17,573 nucleotides of DNA, taken from Acidobacteriota bacterium. GTDB taxonomy: Bacteria; Acidobacteriota; Terriglobia; Terriglobales; Acidobacteriaceae. A program made the position numbers and the translations under genes. Location: contig JAJZAL010000098.1 of assembly GCA_021799405.1 (NCBI GenBank), forward strand, positions 1-17,573. Direction: 5' to 3'. Positions 1-6,814 of this stretch are shown here, one piece after another. The stretch's first letter is position 1, and every line of letters begins with the position of its first letter. The notes under the pieces are model-generated. The model did no database searches. It was given only the letters and a program-made list of their open reading frames with translations, and was not told where the DNA came from.

Positions 1-515
1 GTGGAAATTTGTGCGTTGTATAGATCAGGCCGCCGCCGCCCTGGACCCAGGGTTCCCAGCGTCCGTGCGGCATCAGGTCCCAGCGGAGGATGATCGGGGT
101 AATGCTCACGCCGGTGAAGATGCCTCCGCCGGTCGGCTCCAGTACATATTGCGGAGGATTCGTCTGCGGCAGCACCGGATAAGGCTGCAGGCCGGGTTTG
201 GGAGTGAAGGCCTGCCAGTAGGGCATGATCTCAATGTCGTACTCGAATCGGCCTCGGAAGATGCTGCCCAGAGCCGGGTGATTCACGATCTTGCCGATTT
301 TGACGCCCGCGGCCAGGAAGTGAAAGGTGTCGCGGTTGCCCTCTCCTACGCCACCCTGAAAAAACGGGCCAATTTCCCACGGATAGGAAGCAAGTGTCTT
401 CTCGGGCGTATTGGGCGGTGGGCCCACGGTCGCTTTGAGAGGTTGAGCTGCGGCAGAGGCACCTATCGCCGTGCCGAGGAAAGCAATGCCCAAAAAGGCA
501 ATCAGTCGATTCATC
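1..515 (-). CDS. PagL-like lipid A deacylase / acyloxyacyl hydrolase family protein (C-terminus outside window)
   Basis: This is the N-terminal 171 codons of a minus-strand gene that runs off the left edge, so no stop is visible. It starts at ATG 513-515 (MNRLIAFLGIAFLG), with GAGGAT 12 nt upstream and AGG directly before the start. A typical signal peptide covers about residues 1-23 (ends ASAAA-Q). The mature part begins with YPWEIGPFFQGGVG and goes on through FHFLAAGVKIGKI, LGSIFRGRFEYDIEIMPYWQ and TGVSITPIILRWD to WEPWVQGGGGLIYTTHKFP. Alternating beta-strands of this kind, with these Gly/aromatic motifs, match the acyloxyacyl hydrolase/PagL family as I know it in acidobacteria. PagL-type enzymes are outer-membrane beta-barrels that remove the 3-O-acyl chain of lipid A. 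The catalytic His/Ser lie in the missing C-terminal part, so enzyme activity cannot be judged here. The family call rests on pattern recognition; the beta-barrel, exported nature is more certain. Confidence 0.6.
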
Positions 516-582
516 CTGTCGGTTATCCTCGCGGCCAAAGTATTTTCACTTCGGGTGCTCGCCGTCCAGCGATTCCACAGGT

Positions 583-604
583 GATCTTTCCGCAAAGAAA
601 GATC
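583..604. repeat. Perfect 8-bp inverted repeat in the yebC/PagL-like intergenic gap
   Basis: GATCTTTC at 583-590 and GAAAGATC at 597-604 form a perfect 8-bp stem with loop CGCAAA. Neither flank is T-rich, so it does not look like an intrinsic terminator. It lies 68 bp upstream of the minus-strand gene starting at 515, so it could be an operator or part of that gene's leader. Confidence 0.4.
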
Positions 605-648
605 TCATTCGACAATCGTCACCTGCATAGCGTTGAAGTGAAAATGCT

Positions 649-677
649 CCAAAACAAAGGCCGCCTGGCGGGCGGCC
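649..677 (-). terminator. Intrinsic terminator of yebC
   Basis: Read on the minus strand, a GC-rich stem (GGCCGCC / GGCGGCC, 659-665 with 671-677, 5-nt loop) is followed by TTTGTTTTGG. It begins 27 bp after the yebC stop codon, the expected position for a rho-independent terminator. Confidence 0.75.
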
Positions 678-703
678 ATCTGATTTATTTTATGACGCCA
701 GCT

Positions 704-1450
704 CTAGCCGGCAATCTCTTCTACCTGTTGTGAATCCATGTCGAAGTTCGAGTAGACGTTCTGGACGTCGTCATGATCTTCGAGCGCTTCGAGCAATCGC
801 ATCATCTGATTTGCAGTCGTGCCTTCGAGCTTGGTGTAGGTCGAAGCGATCATGGTCACCTCGGCCACGTCAGGTTCGATACCCGCGTCGCGCACTGCCT
901 GCGCCACGGCATCAAAGGCCTGCGGCTCGGTGAGGATCTCCCAGGAATCGCCTTCGTCGCTGAGGTCATCGCCGCCGGCTTCGAGCACAATGTTCATCAG
1001 CTTCTCTTCGTCGGCCTTTTCTTTGGCGATGGCGATGAGTCCCTTCTTCTGGAACATGAACTTCACCGAGTTGGGCTCGCCGAGGTTGCCGCCATTCTTT
1101 GAGAAGGCGTGGCGGATTTCGCTGACGGCGCGATTGCGGTTGTCGGTTGTGGCTTCCACAATGACGGCGACGCCGCCGGGACCATAGCCCTCAAAGGTGA
1201 TCTCTTCGTAAACAGCGCCGGGCAGTTCGCCGGTGCCGCGCTGAATGGCGCGCTTGATGTTGTCGGCGGGCATGTTCTCCGCCTTGGCCGCGGCGACGGC
1301 CGTACGCAGGCGGGGATTGCCGTCCGGATCGCCACCGGCGCGCGCGGCAATGGTGATTTCCTTGATGAGCCGGGTGAAGATCTTGCCGCGCTTGGCGTCG
1401 AGTGCGCCTTTTTTGTGCTTGATTGTCGCCCATTTGGAATGGCCGGACAT
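704..1450 (-). CDS. yebC: YebC/PmpR/TACO1 family protein
   Basis: The 248-residue protein opens with [23 protein letters not shown], the hallmark N-terminus of the YebC/PmpR/TACO1 family, and has the usual length (about 240-250 aa). Other conserved blocks are [45 protein letters not shown] sequence (here [22 protein letters not shown]) and the acidic C-terminal region ending [12 protein letters not shown]. Members were first described as DNA-binding transcription regulators. Later work links the family to ribosome function at difficult sequences such as polyproline; the sequence alone does not decide between these roles. The start is ATG 1448-1450 with a GAGG about 6 nt upstream. It is a single-gene unit with its own terminator at 649-677 and a plausible extended -10 promoter near 1536-1544. 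It is often found beside ruvC in other bacteria, but ruv genes are not next to it here. Confidence 0.96.
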   Translation of the reverse strand: MSGHSKWATIKHKKGALDAKRGKIFTRLIKEITIAARAGGDPDGNPRLRTAVAAAKAENMPADNIKRAIQRGTGELPGAVYEEITFEGYGPGGVAVIVEATTDNRNRAVSEIRHAFSKNGGNLGEPNSVKFMFQKKGLIAIAKEKADEEKLMNIVLEAGGDDLSDEGDSWEILTEPQAFDAVAQAVRDAGIEPDVAEVTMIASTYTKLEGTTANQMMRLLEALEDHDDVQNVYSNFDMDSQQVEEIAG

Positions 1451-1535
1451 GGGAACCTCGAACTGTACTTTGGTGTGATTGTGCGGCCTTCAACGGAGCT
1501 GACAGCGTCTCCGCACAATGCCCGCAACGCTTTTG

Positions 1536-1544
1536 ACTATACCA
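1536..1544 (-). promoter_or_regulatory. Putative extended -10 promoter of yebC
   Basis: On the minus strand the sequence TGG-TATAGT (1544-1536) matches an extended -10 element (TGnTATAAT). It sits 86 bp upstream of the yebC ATG. No good -35 hexamer is seen at 17 bp, which extended -10 promoters can tolerate. Apart from this and the palindrome at 1654-1675, I see nothing in the 319-bp gap between yebC and the GH39 gene (1451-1769). Confidence 0.4.
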
Positions 1545-1653
1545 CGCTGAGAGTGCGCCTGGCCCGGTGGGGAAGCCCGGCGGCGGCAGTCCGAAAACCG
1601 TGACCAACCACGCAGACGCGTGAATGGCCAGGTTCCGAGTTTTGCATTTTCCT

Positions 1654-1675
1654 TTTGCACAATCGATTGCACAAA
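1654..1675. promoter_or_regulatory. Possible LacI-family operator upstream of the GH39 gene
   Basis: A perfect palindrome CAATCGATTG (1660-1669) is flanked on each side by CA and then by symmetric arms TTTG (1654-1657) and CAAA (1672-1675). This gives a 22-bp element with 18 symmetric positions and a central CG, the classic shape of LacI/GalR-family operators. It ends 94 bp before the GH39 start codon. The overlapping direct repeat TTGCACAA (1655-1662 and 1667-1674) is a side effect of the same arrangement. A weak -10-like TACAAA lies just downstream at 1691-1696. The function is inferred from shape and position only. Confidence 0.4.
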
Positions 1676-1769
1676 CCAGCCCGATGCGATTACAAATGTT
1701 GCTGGAGATAAAAGAGCCGCGGAGCAGCGATGCCGCCGCGTCACCCAAACATTCAAGGAGAAACGCAGC

Positions 1770-3299
1770 ATGAAGTTTCGATGGAGAGCCGGGATGGCCG
1801 CCGCGATGACGCTGGCGCTGGCCACACCCGCCCTGGCACAGAGCGGGGTGCAGGAGCAGATCAACATCAACACCCACGCTCCGGCCACGCCGTTTCCGCA
1901 CTTCTGGGAAGAGATGTTCGGCTCGCCGCACGCCAACATGACCCTGCGCGCGGACTACCGGCGCGATCTGCGCAGTGTGAAGAAAGTCACCGACTTCGAC
2001 TACGTGCGCTTCCACGGGATTCTGGATGACGGCAACGGCGTATACAGCGAAGACCAGCACGGCAATGCGGTCTACAACTTCCAACTGGTGGACCACATTT
2101 ACGACGGCCTGCTGAAGAATGGCGTGCGCCCGATGGTGGAAATCAGCTTCATGCCGAAGCAGCTCGCTTTCAACCCTTACGATCTGCATGTCTTCTGGTA
2201 CCACCCCAATGTATCGCCGCCGAAGAGCTGGAAGAAATGGGATGACCTGATCCGGGCCTTCGCGCAGCACCTGGTGAACCGTTACGGGATCAACGAAGTC
2301 TCGCAGTGGTACTTCGAAGTGTGGAACGAGCCGAACATCGACTTCTGGGGCGGTATTCCCCGCCAGCAGAGCTACTTTGAGCTGTATGCGCACACGGCGC
2401 GCGCGCTGAAGAGCGTAAGCCCGCGCCTGCGCGTTGGCGGACCGGCCACGGCAGCCGCCTCGTGGGTTCCGCAGTTTCTTGACTACATGCACGCCCACAA
2501 CGTGCCGGTGGATTTCGTCTCGACGCACGGCTACGCCGATGACACGGTCTGGAATCTTTTCCACACTCACCAGCACATTCCCATGGATGAGCGCGTGTGC
2601 AAGGCGATCGAGAAGGTGGACGGGCAAATTGCCGCCTCGCCCATGCCGCACCTGCCGCTGTTCTGGACCGAGTGGAACGTGCAGGGCCATTACCAGGATC
2701 GCGACACTACATTTGTAGGTCCGGCGGTTGCAAATACCATCCGGCAATGCGACGGCAAGGTGAAGATGATGTCGTTCTGGACCTTTACGGACGACGACTT
2801 TGAAGAGGGTGGGCCCATCGCTTATCCCTTCAACGGCCACTTTGGCCTGATTGCCGAAGACGGCATCAAGAAGCCGAGCTACTACGACTTCAGCCTGCTG
2901 CACCAGCTTGGGGATGTGCGACTCGCCAATCCGTCAAAGGACGCCATCGTGACCCGCACCAAGAACGGAACGCTGGCCATTGCGGTCTGGAATCTCGTGG
3001 ATGTGGGGCCGGGGGGCGTTGTTGACGGACCCACCAAGCACATCACGCTCCACTTTACCGGTTTGCCCGCGGGAGCCACGGCCACGGTGAGCCGCGTGGA
3101 CGACCAGCACGGCAACACGCTCGCGCTTTACAAGAAGATGGGCAGCCCGCAGTACCCAACGATGAGACAGGTGGCCGAGCTGAACAAGGAAAGCGCCCTG
3201 CCGCCGCCGACGGAACGCAAGATTGTTGACGGCAACCTCGACCTGACGCTGGAGCCCAATGCTCTGGTGATGGTCAAGGTGAAAGAGCCGGGGCGATAA
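1770..3299 (+). CDS. xynB: Secreted glycoside hydrolase family 39 beta-xylosidase
   Basis: The 509-residue protein has a signal peptide at residues 1-23 (MKFRWRAGMAAAMTLALA, cut ALA-Q). The mature protein follows the GH39 pattern: an (alpha/beta)8 barrel with FEVWNEPNIDFWGG, where E187 is the predicted acid/base, and LFWTEWNVQG, where E301 is the predicted nucleophile. These are the two catalytic glutamates of clan GH-A retaining enzymes. YVRFHGIL near residue 76 and STHGYADDT near 251 also fit. A C-terminal beta-sandwich (about 390-509) is typical of GH39 xylosidases. The expected reaction is release of xylose from xylo-oligosaccharides in the periplasm or outside the cell; related GH39 members cleave alpha-L-iduronides or other glycosides, so substrate is inferred. 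ATG 1770 was chosen because AAGGAG lies at 1755-1760 and a signal peptide follows; longer in-frame starts lack both. It is monocistronic, with a possible LacI-type operator upstream and a strong terminator downstream. Confidence 0.88.
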   Translation: MKFRWRAGMAAAMTLALATPALAQSGVQEQININTHAPATPFPHFWEEMFGSPHANMTLRADYRRDLRSVKKVTDFDYVRFHGILDDGNGVYSEDQHGNAVYNFQLVDHIYDGLLKNGVRPMVEISFMPKQLAFNPYDLHVFWYHPNVSPPKSWKKWDDLIRAFAQHLVNRYGINEVSQWYFEVWNEPNIDFWGGIPRQQSYFELYAHTARALKSVSPRLRVGGPATAAASWVPQFLDYMHAHNVPVDFVSTHGYADDTVWNLFHTHQHIPMDERVCKAIEKVDGQIAASPMPHLPLFWTEWNVQGHYQDRDTTFVGPAVANTIRQCDGKVKMMSFWTFTDDDFEEGGPIAYPFNGHFGLIAEDGIKKPSYYDFSLLHQLGDVRLANPSKDAIVTRTKNGTLAIAVWNLVDVGPGGVVDGPTKHITLHFTGLPAGATATVSRVDDQHGNTLALYKKMGSPQYPTMRQVAELNKESALPPPTERKIVDGNLDLTLEPNALVMVKVKEPGR

Positions 3300-3318
3300 A
3301 GCTTTCTCCTAAAACAAT

Positions 3319-3368
3319 GCGGCTGGGGAGTATTGAGTCACCCCGGACTTCCCCAGCCGCTCTTTTTT
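3319..3368 (+). terminator. Intrinsic terminator of the GH39 gene
   Basis: A perfect 11-bp stem GCGGCTGGGGA (3319-3329) pairs with TCCCCAGCCGC (3350-3360) around a 20-nt loop, followed at once by TCTTTTTTT (3361-3368). It starts 19 bp after the GH39 stop and separates it from the converging aldo/keto reductase. Confidence 0.9.
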
Positions 3369-3385
3369 TGCCTTGAGTTCCCTTC

Positions 3386-4441
3386 TCAGCCCAATTGCTC
3401 CTGATCCTTGTAGGTGGGTACCGGAGGCGGATTGCGTTCGGCAAACTGGCGCTGGTGCCAGTAGGGGTAGATCGGCGTCTGCTCGCTGGCACGGTCCAAC
3501 TTCTCCATCTGCGCGGGGGTGAGGTTCCAGCCGACGGCGCCGAGGTTCTGCTTGAGTTGTTCCTCGTTGCGCGCGCCGATGATGGCGCTGGCCACGGTGG
3601 GCCGCTGTAGCAGCCAGTTGAGAGCAATCTGCGGAATGGTCTTGCCGGTTTCCTTCGCGACTTCCTCCATGGCGTCTACTACGCGGTAGAGATATTCGTC
3701 TTCCACCGGAGGCCCATAGCCGGCTGTCTTATGGAGGCGGCTTGTTTCGGGCAGCGGCTGCCCGCGCCGGATTTTGCCGGTCAGACGTCCCCAGCCCAGC
3801 GGACTCCAGATGAGCGCACCCACGTTTTCGGCGATACCGATGGGCATCAGTTCCCACTCGTACTCGCGGCCCACGAGCGAGTAGTAGACCTGGTGCGCGA
3901 CGTACCGCGCCCAGCCGTAGCGCTCAGAGATGGACAGGGATTTCATGAGGTGCCAGCCGGAGAAATTGGAGCAGGCAATGTAGCGCACCTTGCCGGCGTG
4001 CACCAGCGTATTGAGGGCATCCAGTGTTTCGTCGATGGGCGTGGTCGCGTCGAAACCGTGCATGTGGTAGATGTCGATGTAATCGGTGCCGAGGCGCTTC
4101 AGGCTCGCATCGCATTGCTGTATCAGGTGATAGCGCGATGAGCCCATCTCGTTTGGCCCCTTTCCCATGGGGAAGGTTGCCTTGGTAGAGATCAGCCATT
4201 TGTCACGCTGGCCCTCCAGCGCCTTGCCGAGAACTTCTTCGGCGAGTCCGTGGGAGTAGATATTGGCCACGTCGACCAGGTTCACGCCCGCATCCTGGCA
4301 GATTGCCAGCAGGCGTCGTGCTTCCTCTGCCTGCTGGTTGCCCCATGCGCTGAAAAATTCGCCGCTGCCGCCAAAGGTTCCCCCGCCAAAACTGAGTGCG
4401 GAAACCTTCAGTCCCGAGTGTCCAAGCTGTCTGTATTCCAT
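3386..4441 (-). CDS. Aldo/keto reductase
   Basis: The 351-residue protein starts MEYRQLGHSGLKVSALSFGGGTFGG, typical of the AKR superfamily. The catalytic tetrad is visible as D57 and Y62 (LVDVANIYSHG), K87 (LISTKAT) and H128 (DIYHMHGFD). The C-terminal NADPH-binding motif is seen in VASAIIGARNEEQLKQNLGAVGW. Such enzymes reduce aldehydes or ketones with NADPH in the cytoplasm; the natural substrate cannot be read from sequence. ATG 4439-4441 matches the family N-terminus, although no convincing Shine-Dalgarno precedes it. An upstream in-frame start would add 32 residues with no homology. It is transcribed divergently from the membrane fusion protein at 4594, with about 150 bp between the two starts. 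Confidence 0.9.
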   Translation of the reverse strand: MEYRQLGHSGLKVSALSFGGGTFGGSGEFFSAWGNQQAEEARRLLAICQDAGVNLVDVANIYSHGLAEEVLGKALEGQRDKWLISTKATFPMGKGPNEMGSSRYHLIQQCDASLKRLGTDYIDIYHMHGFDATTPIDETLDALNTLVHAGKVRYIACSNFSGWHLMKSLSISERYGWARYVAHQVYYSLVGREYEWELMPIGIAENVGALIWSPLGWGRLTGKIRRGQPLPETSRLHKTAGYGPPVEDEYLYRVVDAMEEVAKETGKTIPQIALNWLLQRPTVASAIIGARNEEQLKQNLGAVGWNLTPAQMEKLDRASEQTPIYPYWHQRQFAERNPPPVPTYKDQEQLG

Positions 4442-4593
4442 GGAGCTAAGGATGCTGCAGCGCAGCGGATCGGCGCAAAACTCGAGCAAAACTCTGGGCT
4501 TTCCACAGGGTGTGCAAGTTACGGAACCGCGGGGCACCGTCGTGCGTATCTATTTGTCGAAAACGAAGGCGGCAGCCCGGGAGGAAGTCACAG

Positions 4594-5808
4594 GTGAATT
4601 CGTCGCAGCGAAAACGGAAGCGCAGAGTATGGGTATGGTCCGGCATCACGCTGGGCATCGTACTCATTCTGATCATCGGCACGGCTGCCGTCGTAGAGAG
4701 CCACGGCAAGGCGATCCCTGCTTCGCGCCTGGCCACGGTCAAGCGAGGCAACATTATCAAGAGCGTCGTGGCGACAGGGCCGGTGCATCCCATCACGCAG
4801 GTGGAGGTGAAATCCAAGGCCAGCGGCATTGTCGAGAAGCTCTATGTCGACACCAACGAGCATGTGGTCAAAGGCCAGAAGCTTGCCCAACTGGATCAGC
4901 AGGAGATCCTGGCGCAGGTGGCCGCGCAGAAGGCGGATCTTGCCGGTGCGGAGGCCAACGTGACCACCGCCAAGGCGAACGTCGCCGAAGACCGCGTGAA
5001 TGCCGCCGCGCCTGATCTGCCGATGTACCGGCAGACATGGCAGCGCAACAAGACGATGCTGCAGGAAGGCCTCGTCTCGCAGCAGACTTATGACAACGCG
5101 GAGCGCGACTACATGGCAGCGCTGAACAAGCGCAACGTGGCGCGCGCGCAAATCTCAGTGGACGAAGCCAAGCTGAAACAGTCTGAGGCACAGGTGCAGC
5201 AGGCGAAGGCCAGCCTGGCGCAGTTGCAGGAACAGCTCAGCTACACCACGCTGGTCTCGCCGATTGACGGCGTGGTGCTGTCACGCGATGTGCAGGTAGG
5301 CGACGCGGTGAGCTCGATTTTGGTGCTGGGCTCGACGGCGACCAAAGTAATGACCATCGGCAACATCGACAAGGTTTACGTCAAGGGCAAGGTGGACGAG
5401 GCAGATATTGGGTCCGTTTACCTTGGACAGCCGGCGGTGATACATATCGAGTCTTTCCCCAACAAGATTTTTCACGGCAACGTCACCAAGATCGCACCCA
5501 TGGGCGTGGACAAAGACAACGTGACCACCTTTGAAGTGCGCGTCTCGATTGAGAATCCGGGCCACGAGATCAAGGCGGCGATGACCGCCAACGCTGAAAT
5601 CCAGGTAGCCGAACACAAGAACACGCTGATCGTTCCCGAGCAGGCGCTGTTCTACGACAACACCAAGCAGGCCTACGTGGATGTGCCCGACGCGCACAGC
5701 AAGAACGGAATGCGGAAGGTGCCGGTCACGGTGGGGATTTCCAACGGCAGCCAGGCGGAGATCCTGAGCGGGCTGAAGGAAGGCCAGACTGTCGTGCTGC
5801 AGCAGTAA
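4594..5808 (+). CDS. MacA/HlyD-type periplasmic adaptor (membrane fusion protein)
   Basis: The 404-residue protein uses GTG 4594 as start, preceded by a strong GGGAGGA (4579-4585); upstream in-frame codons lack this. A very basic N-terminus (RKRKRR) precedes one inner-membrane helix at about 12-34. Split lipoyl/barrel-sandwich halves lie near 70-101 (VEVKSKASGIVEKLYVDTNE) and 216-240 (YTTLVSPIDGVVLSRD), bracketing a coiled-coil hairpin rich in Ala/Gln (about 103-215). Beta-barrel and membrane-proximal domains follow (VYVKGKVDEADIG; TLIVPEQALFYD). This order is that of MacA-like adaptors, which link an inner-membrane ABC transporter or RND pump to a TolC-type outer-membrane channel. No transporter or TolC gene is next to it here. 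The next gene is an exported TGSG-repeat protein 67 bp downstream on the same strand, so the two may be co-transcribed. Confidence 0.88.
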   Translation: MNSSQRKRKRRVWVWSGITLGIVLILIIGTAAVVESHGKAIPASRLATVKRGNIIKSVVATGPVHPITQVEVKSKASGIVEKLYVDTNEHVVKGQKLAQLDQQEILAQVAAQKADLAGAEANVTTAKANVAEDRVNAAAPDLPMYRQTWQRNKTMLQEGLVSQQTYDNAERDYMAALNKRNVARAQISVDEAKLKQSEAQVQQAKASLAQLQEQLSYTTLVSPIDGVVLSRDVQVGDAVSSILVLGSTATKVMTIGNIDKVYVKGKVDEADIGSVYLGQPAVIHIESFPNKIFHGNVTKIAPMGVDKDNVTTFEVRVSIENPGHEIKAAMTANAEIQVAEHKNTLIVPEQALFYDNTKQAYVDVPDAHSKNGMRKVPVTVGISNGSQAEILSGLKEGQTVVLQQ

Positions 5809-5875
5809 TGCGACCACCATGTAAATCATCCCCGGACGGGCTCATGATAGGAATGCGCAGTTTCAGGAGGAAGGA

Positions 5876-6739
5876 ATGGAAATGAGAAAGCACACGGCAT
5901 GGAGTCTGCGCCGGATCACGCTATGTGCGGCATTTGCCGCACTGGCCATGACCACCACGGCCTGCAGCGCGGCCAATGGGTCGTTTGACCGCACACTGCA
6001 GGTGAGCGGCCCGGTGACGGTTCGAGTGGCCACCGGCTCGGGGTACATTCACGTGATGCCCGGCGATCCCAGCTCGGTGCACATCATCGCGCACATTCGC
6101 GCCACGGGCCTGTTCAATGCCGCGGATGTGGTGCGCAGGGTTGAAAACAATCCTCCCATCCAGCAATCCGGCGACATTATCAATATTGGTCGGGACGCGC
6201 CCCACAACGTCGCCATCGACTACGACATCACGGTTCCCCCCGACACGGAACTGGCCGCTCAATCCGGCTCCGGAGACCTGCGGATCGCGAACATCAACGG
6301 CGCTGTCCGCGCGGGCACGGGCTCAGGAAGCATCCAGGCTGACGGCCTGCGCGGGCACATCGTGCTGCACACCGGCTCCGGCGATATCCACGCCAGCTTT
6401 GACAACTCCAATGACGTGAAGGCGCAAACCGGTTCGGGCAGCATCACGCTGAAGAACGTGCAGGGACTGCTGGTAGCGCAAACCGGCTCGGGCGACATCG
6501 ACGTGAGCGGCACGCCTTCCGCGGGATGGGATCTGAAGACGGGCTCGGGCGACGTGACCCTGCACACCGATGGCGCTCACTACTCCATTAACGCCACGAC
6601 AGGTTCCGGCAGCGTGCACAGCGACCAGTCGATCAGTACGCATGGCACCATCGGACATCATCACATCACCGGCGACATTAATGGCGGAGGACCGACTGTC
6701 CGGATCGTGACCGGCTCCGGGGATATCCGGATTCACTGA
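5876..6739 (+). CDS. Exported TGSG-repeat protein (DUF4097-like beta-helix)
   Basis: The 287-residue protein starts at ATG 5876 directly after AGGAGG (5865-5870); ATG 5882 is an equally possible start two codons later. An N-terminal export signal ends in TTTACSA, so C30 might be a lipidated cysteine, although the lipobox is weak. The rest is built from a recurring unit of the form x-T-G-S-G-(D/S/Y)-(I/L/V)-x-(V/I/L), seen about nine times from residue 53 (ATGSGYIHV) to the C-terminus (VTGSGDIRIH), mostly 18-20 residues apart. Such repeats are typical of DUF4097/DUF2807-like proteins predicted to fold as right-handed beta-helices; their functions are mostly unknown (adhesin-like or envelope-stress-related roles are suspected). 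It follows the MacA-like adaptor and ends at a bidirectional terminator shared with glgA. Confidence 0.8.
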   Translation: MEMRKHTAWSLRRITLCAAFAALAMTTTACSAANGSFDRTLQVSGPVTVRVATGSGYIHVMPGDPSSVHIIAHIRATGLFNAADVVRRVENNPPIQQSGDIINIGRDAPHNVAIDYDITVPPDTELAAQSGSGDLRIANINGAVRAGTGSGSIQADGLRGHIVLHTGSGDIHASFDNSNDVKAQTGSGSITLKNVQGLLVAQTGSGDIDVSGTPSAGWDLKTGSGDVTLHTDGAHYSINATTGSGSVHSDQSISTHGTIGHHHITGDINGGGPTVRIVTGSGDIRIH

Positions 6740-6756
6740 TCCCCAAAGCAAAATGA

Positions 6757-6793
6757 CCTCCCACATTCGCCCATCGCGGGCAGATGTGGGAGG
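6757..6793. terminator. Bidirectional terminator between the TGSG-repeat gene and glgA
   Basis: CCTCCCACAT (6757-6766) pairs with ATGTGGGAGG (6784-6793), extended inside by GCCC (6769-6772) with GGGC (6778-6781). The plus-strand side is followed by a T-rich CATTGTTGTTGG. The minus-strand side is followed by TCATTTTGCTTT. It lies between two converging stop codons. Confidence 0.75.
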
Positions 6794-6814
6794 CATTGTT
6801 GTTGGATCGCGCTG

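Noticed and set aside
1191..2903. Long open frame (570 codons) on the minus strand across yebC and the GH39 gene
   Set aside because: It lies antisense to two well-supported genes. Its translation is Arg/His/Val-rich with no family pattern, as expected of a shadow frame in high-GC DNA.
4510..4593. Longer N-terminus for the adaptor protein from ATG 4510
   Set aside because: It lacks a ribosome binding site, and the added residues are not like a membrane fusion protein N-terminus. GTG 4594 has a strong GGGAGGA and is followed at once by the basic segment and membrane helix.
6030..6739. DNA repeat array or CRISPR-like structure from recurring ACCGGCTCSGG-type segments
   Set aside because: The repeats are imperfect, in frame, and reflect the TGSG protein repeat; no unique spacers of constant length exist.
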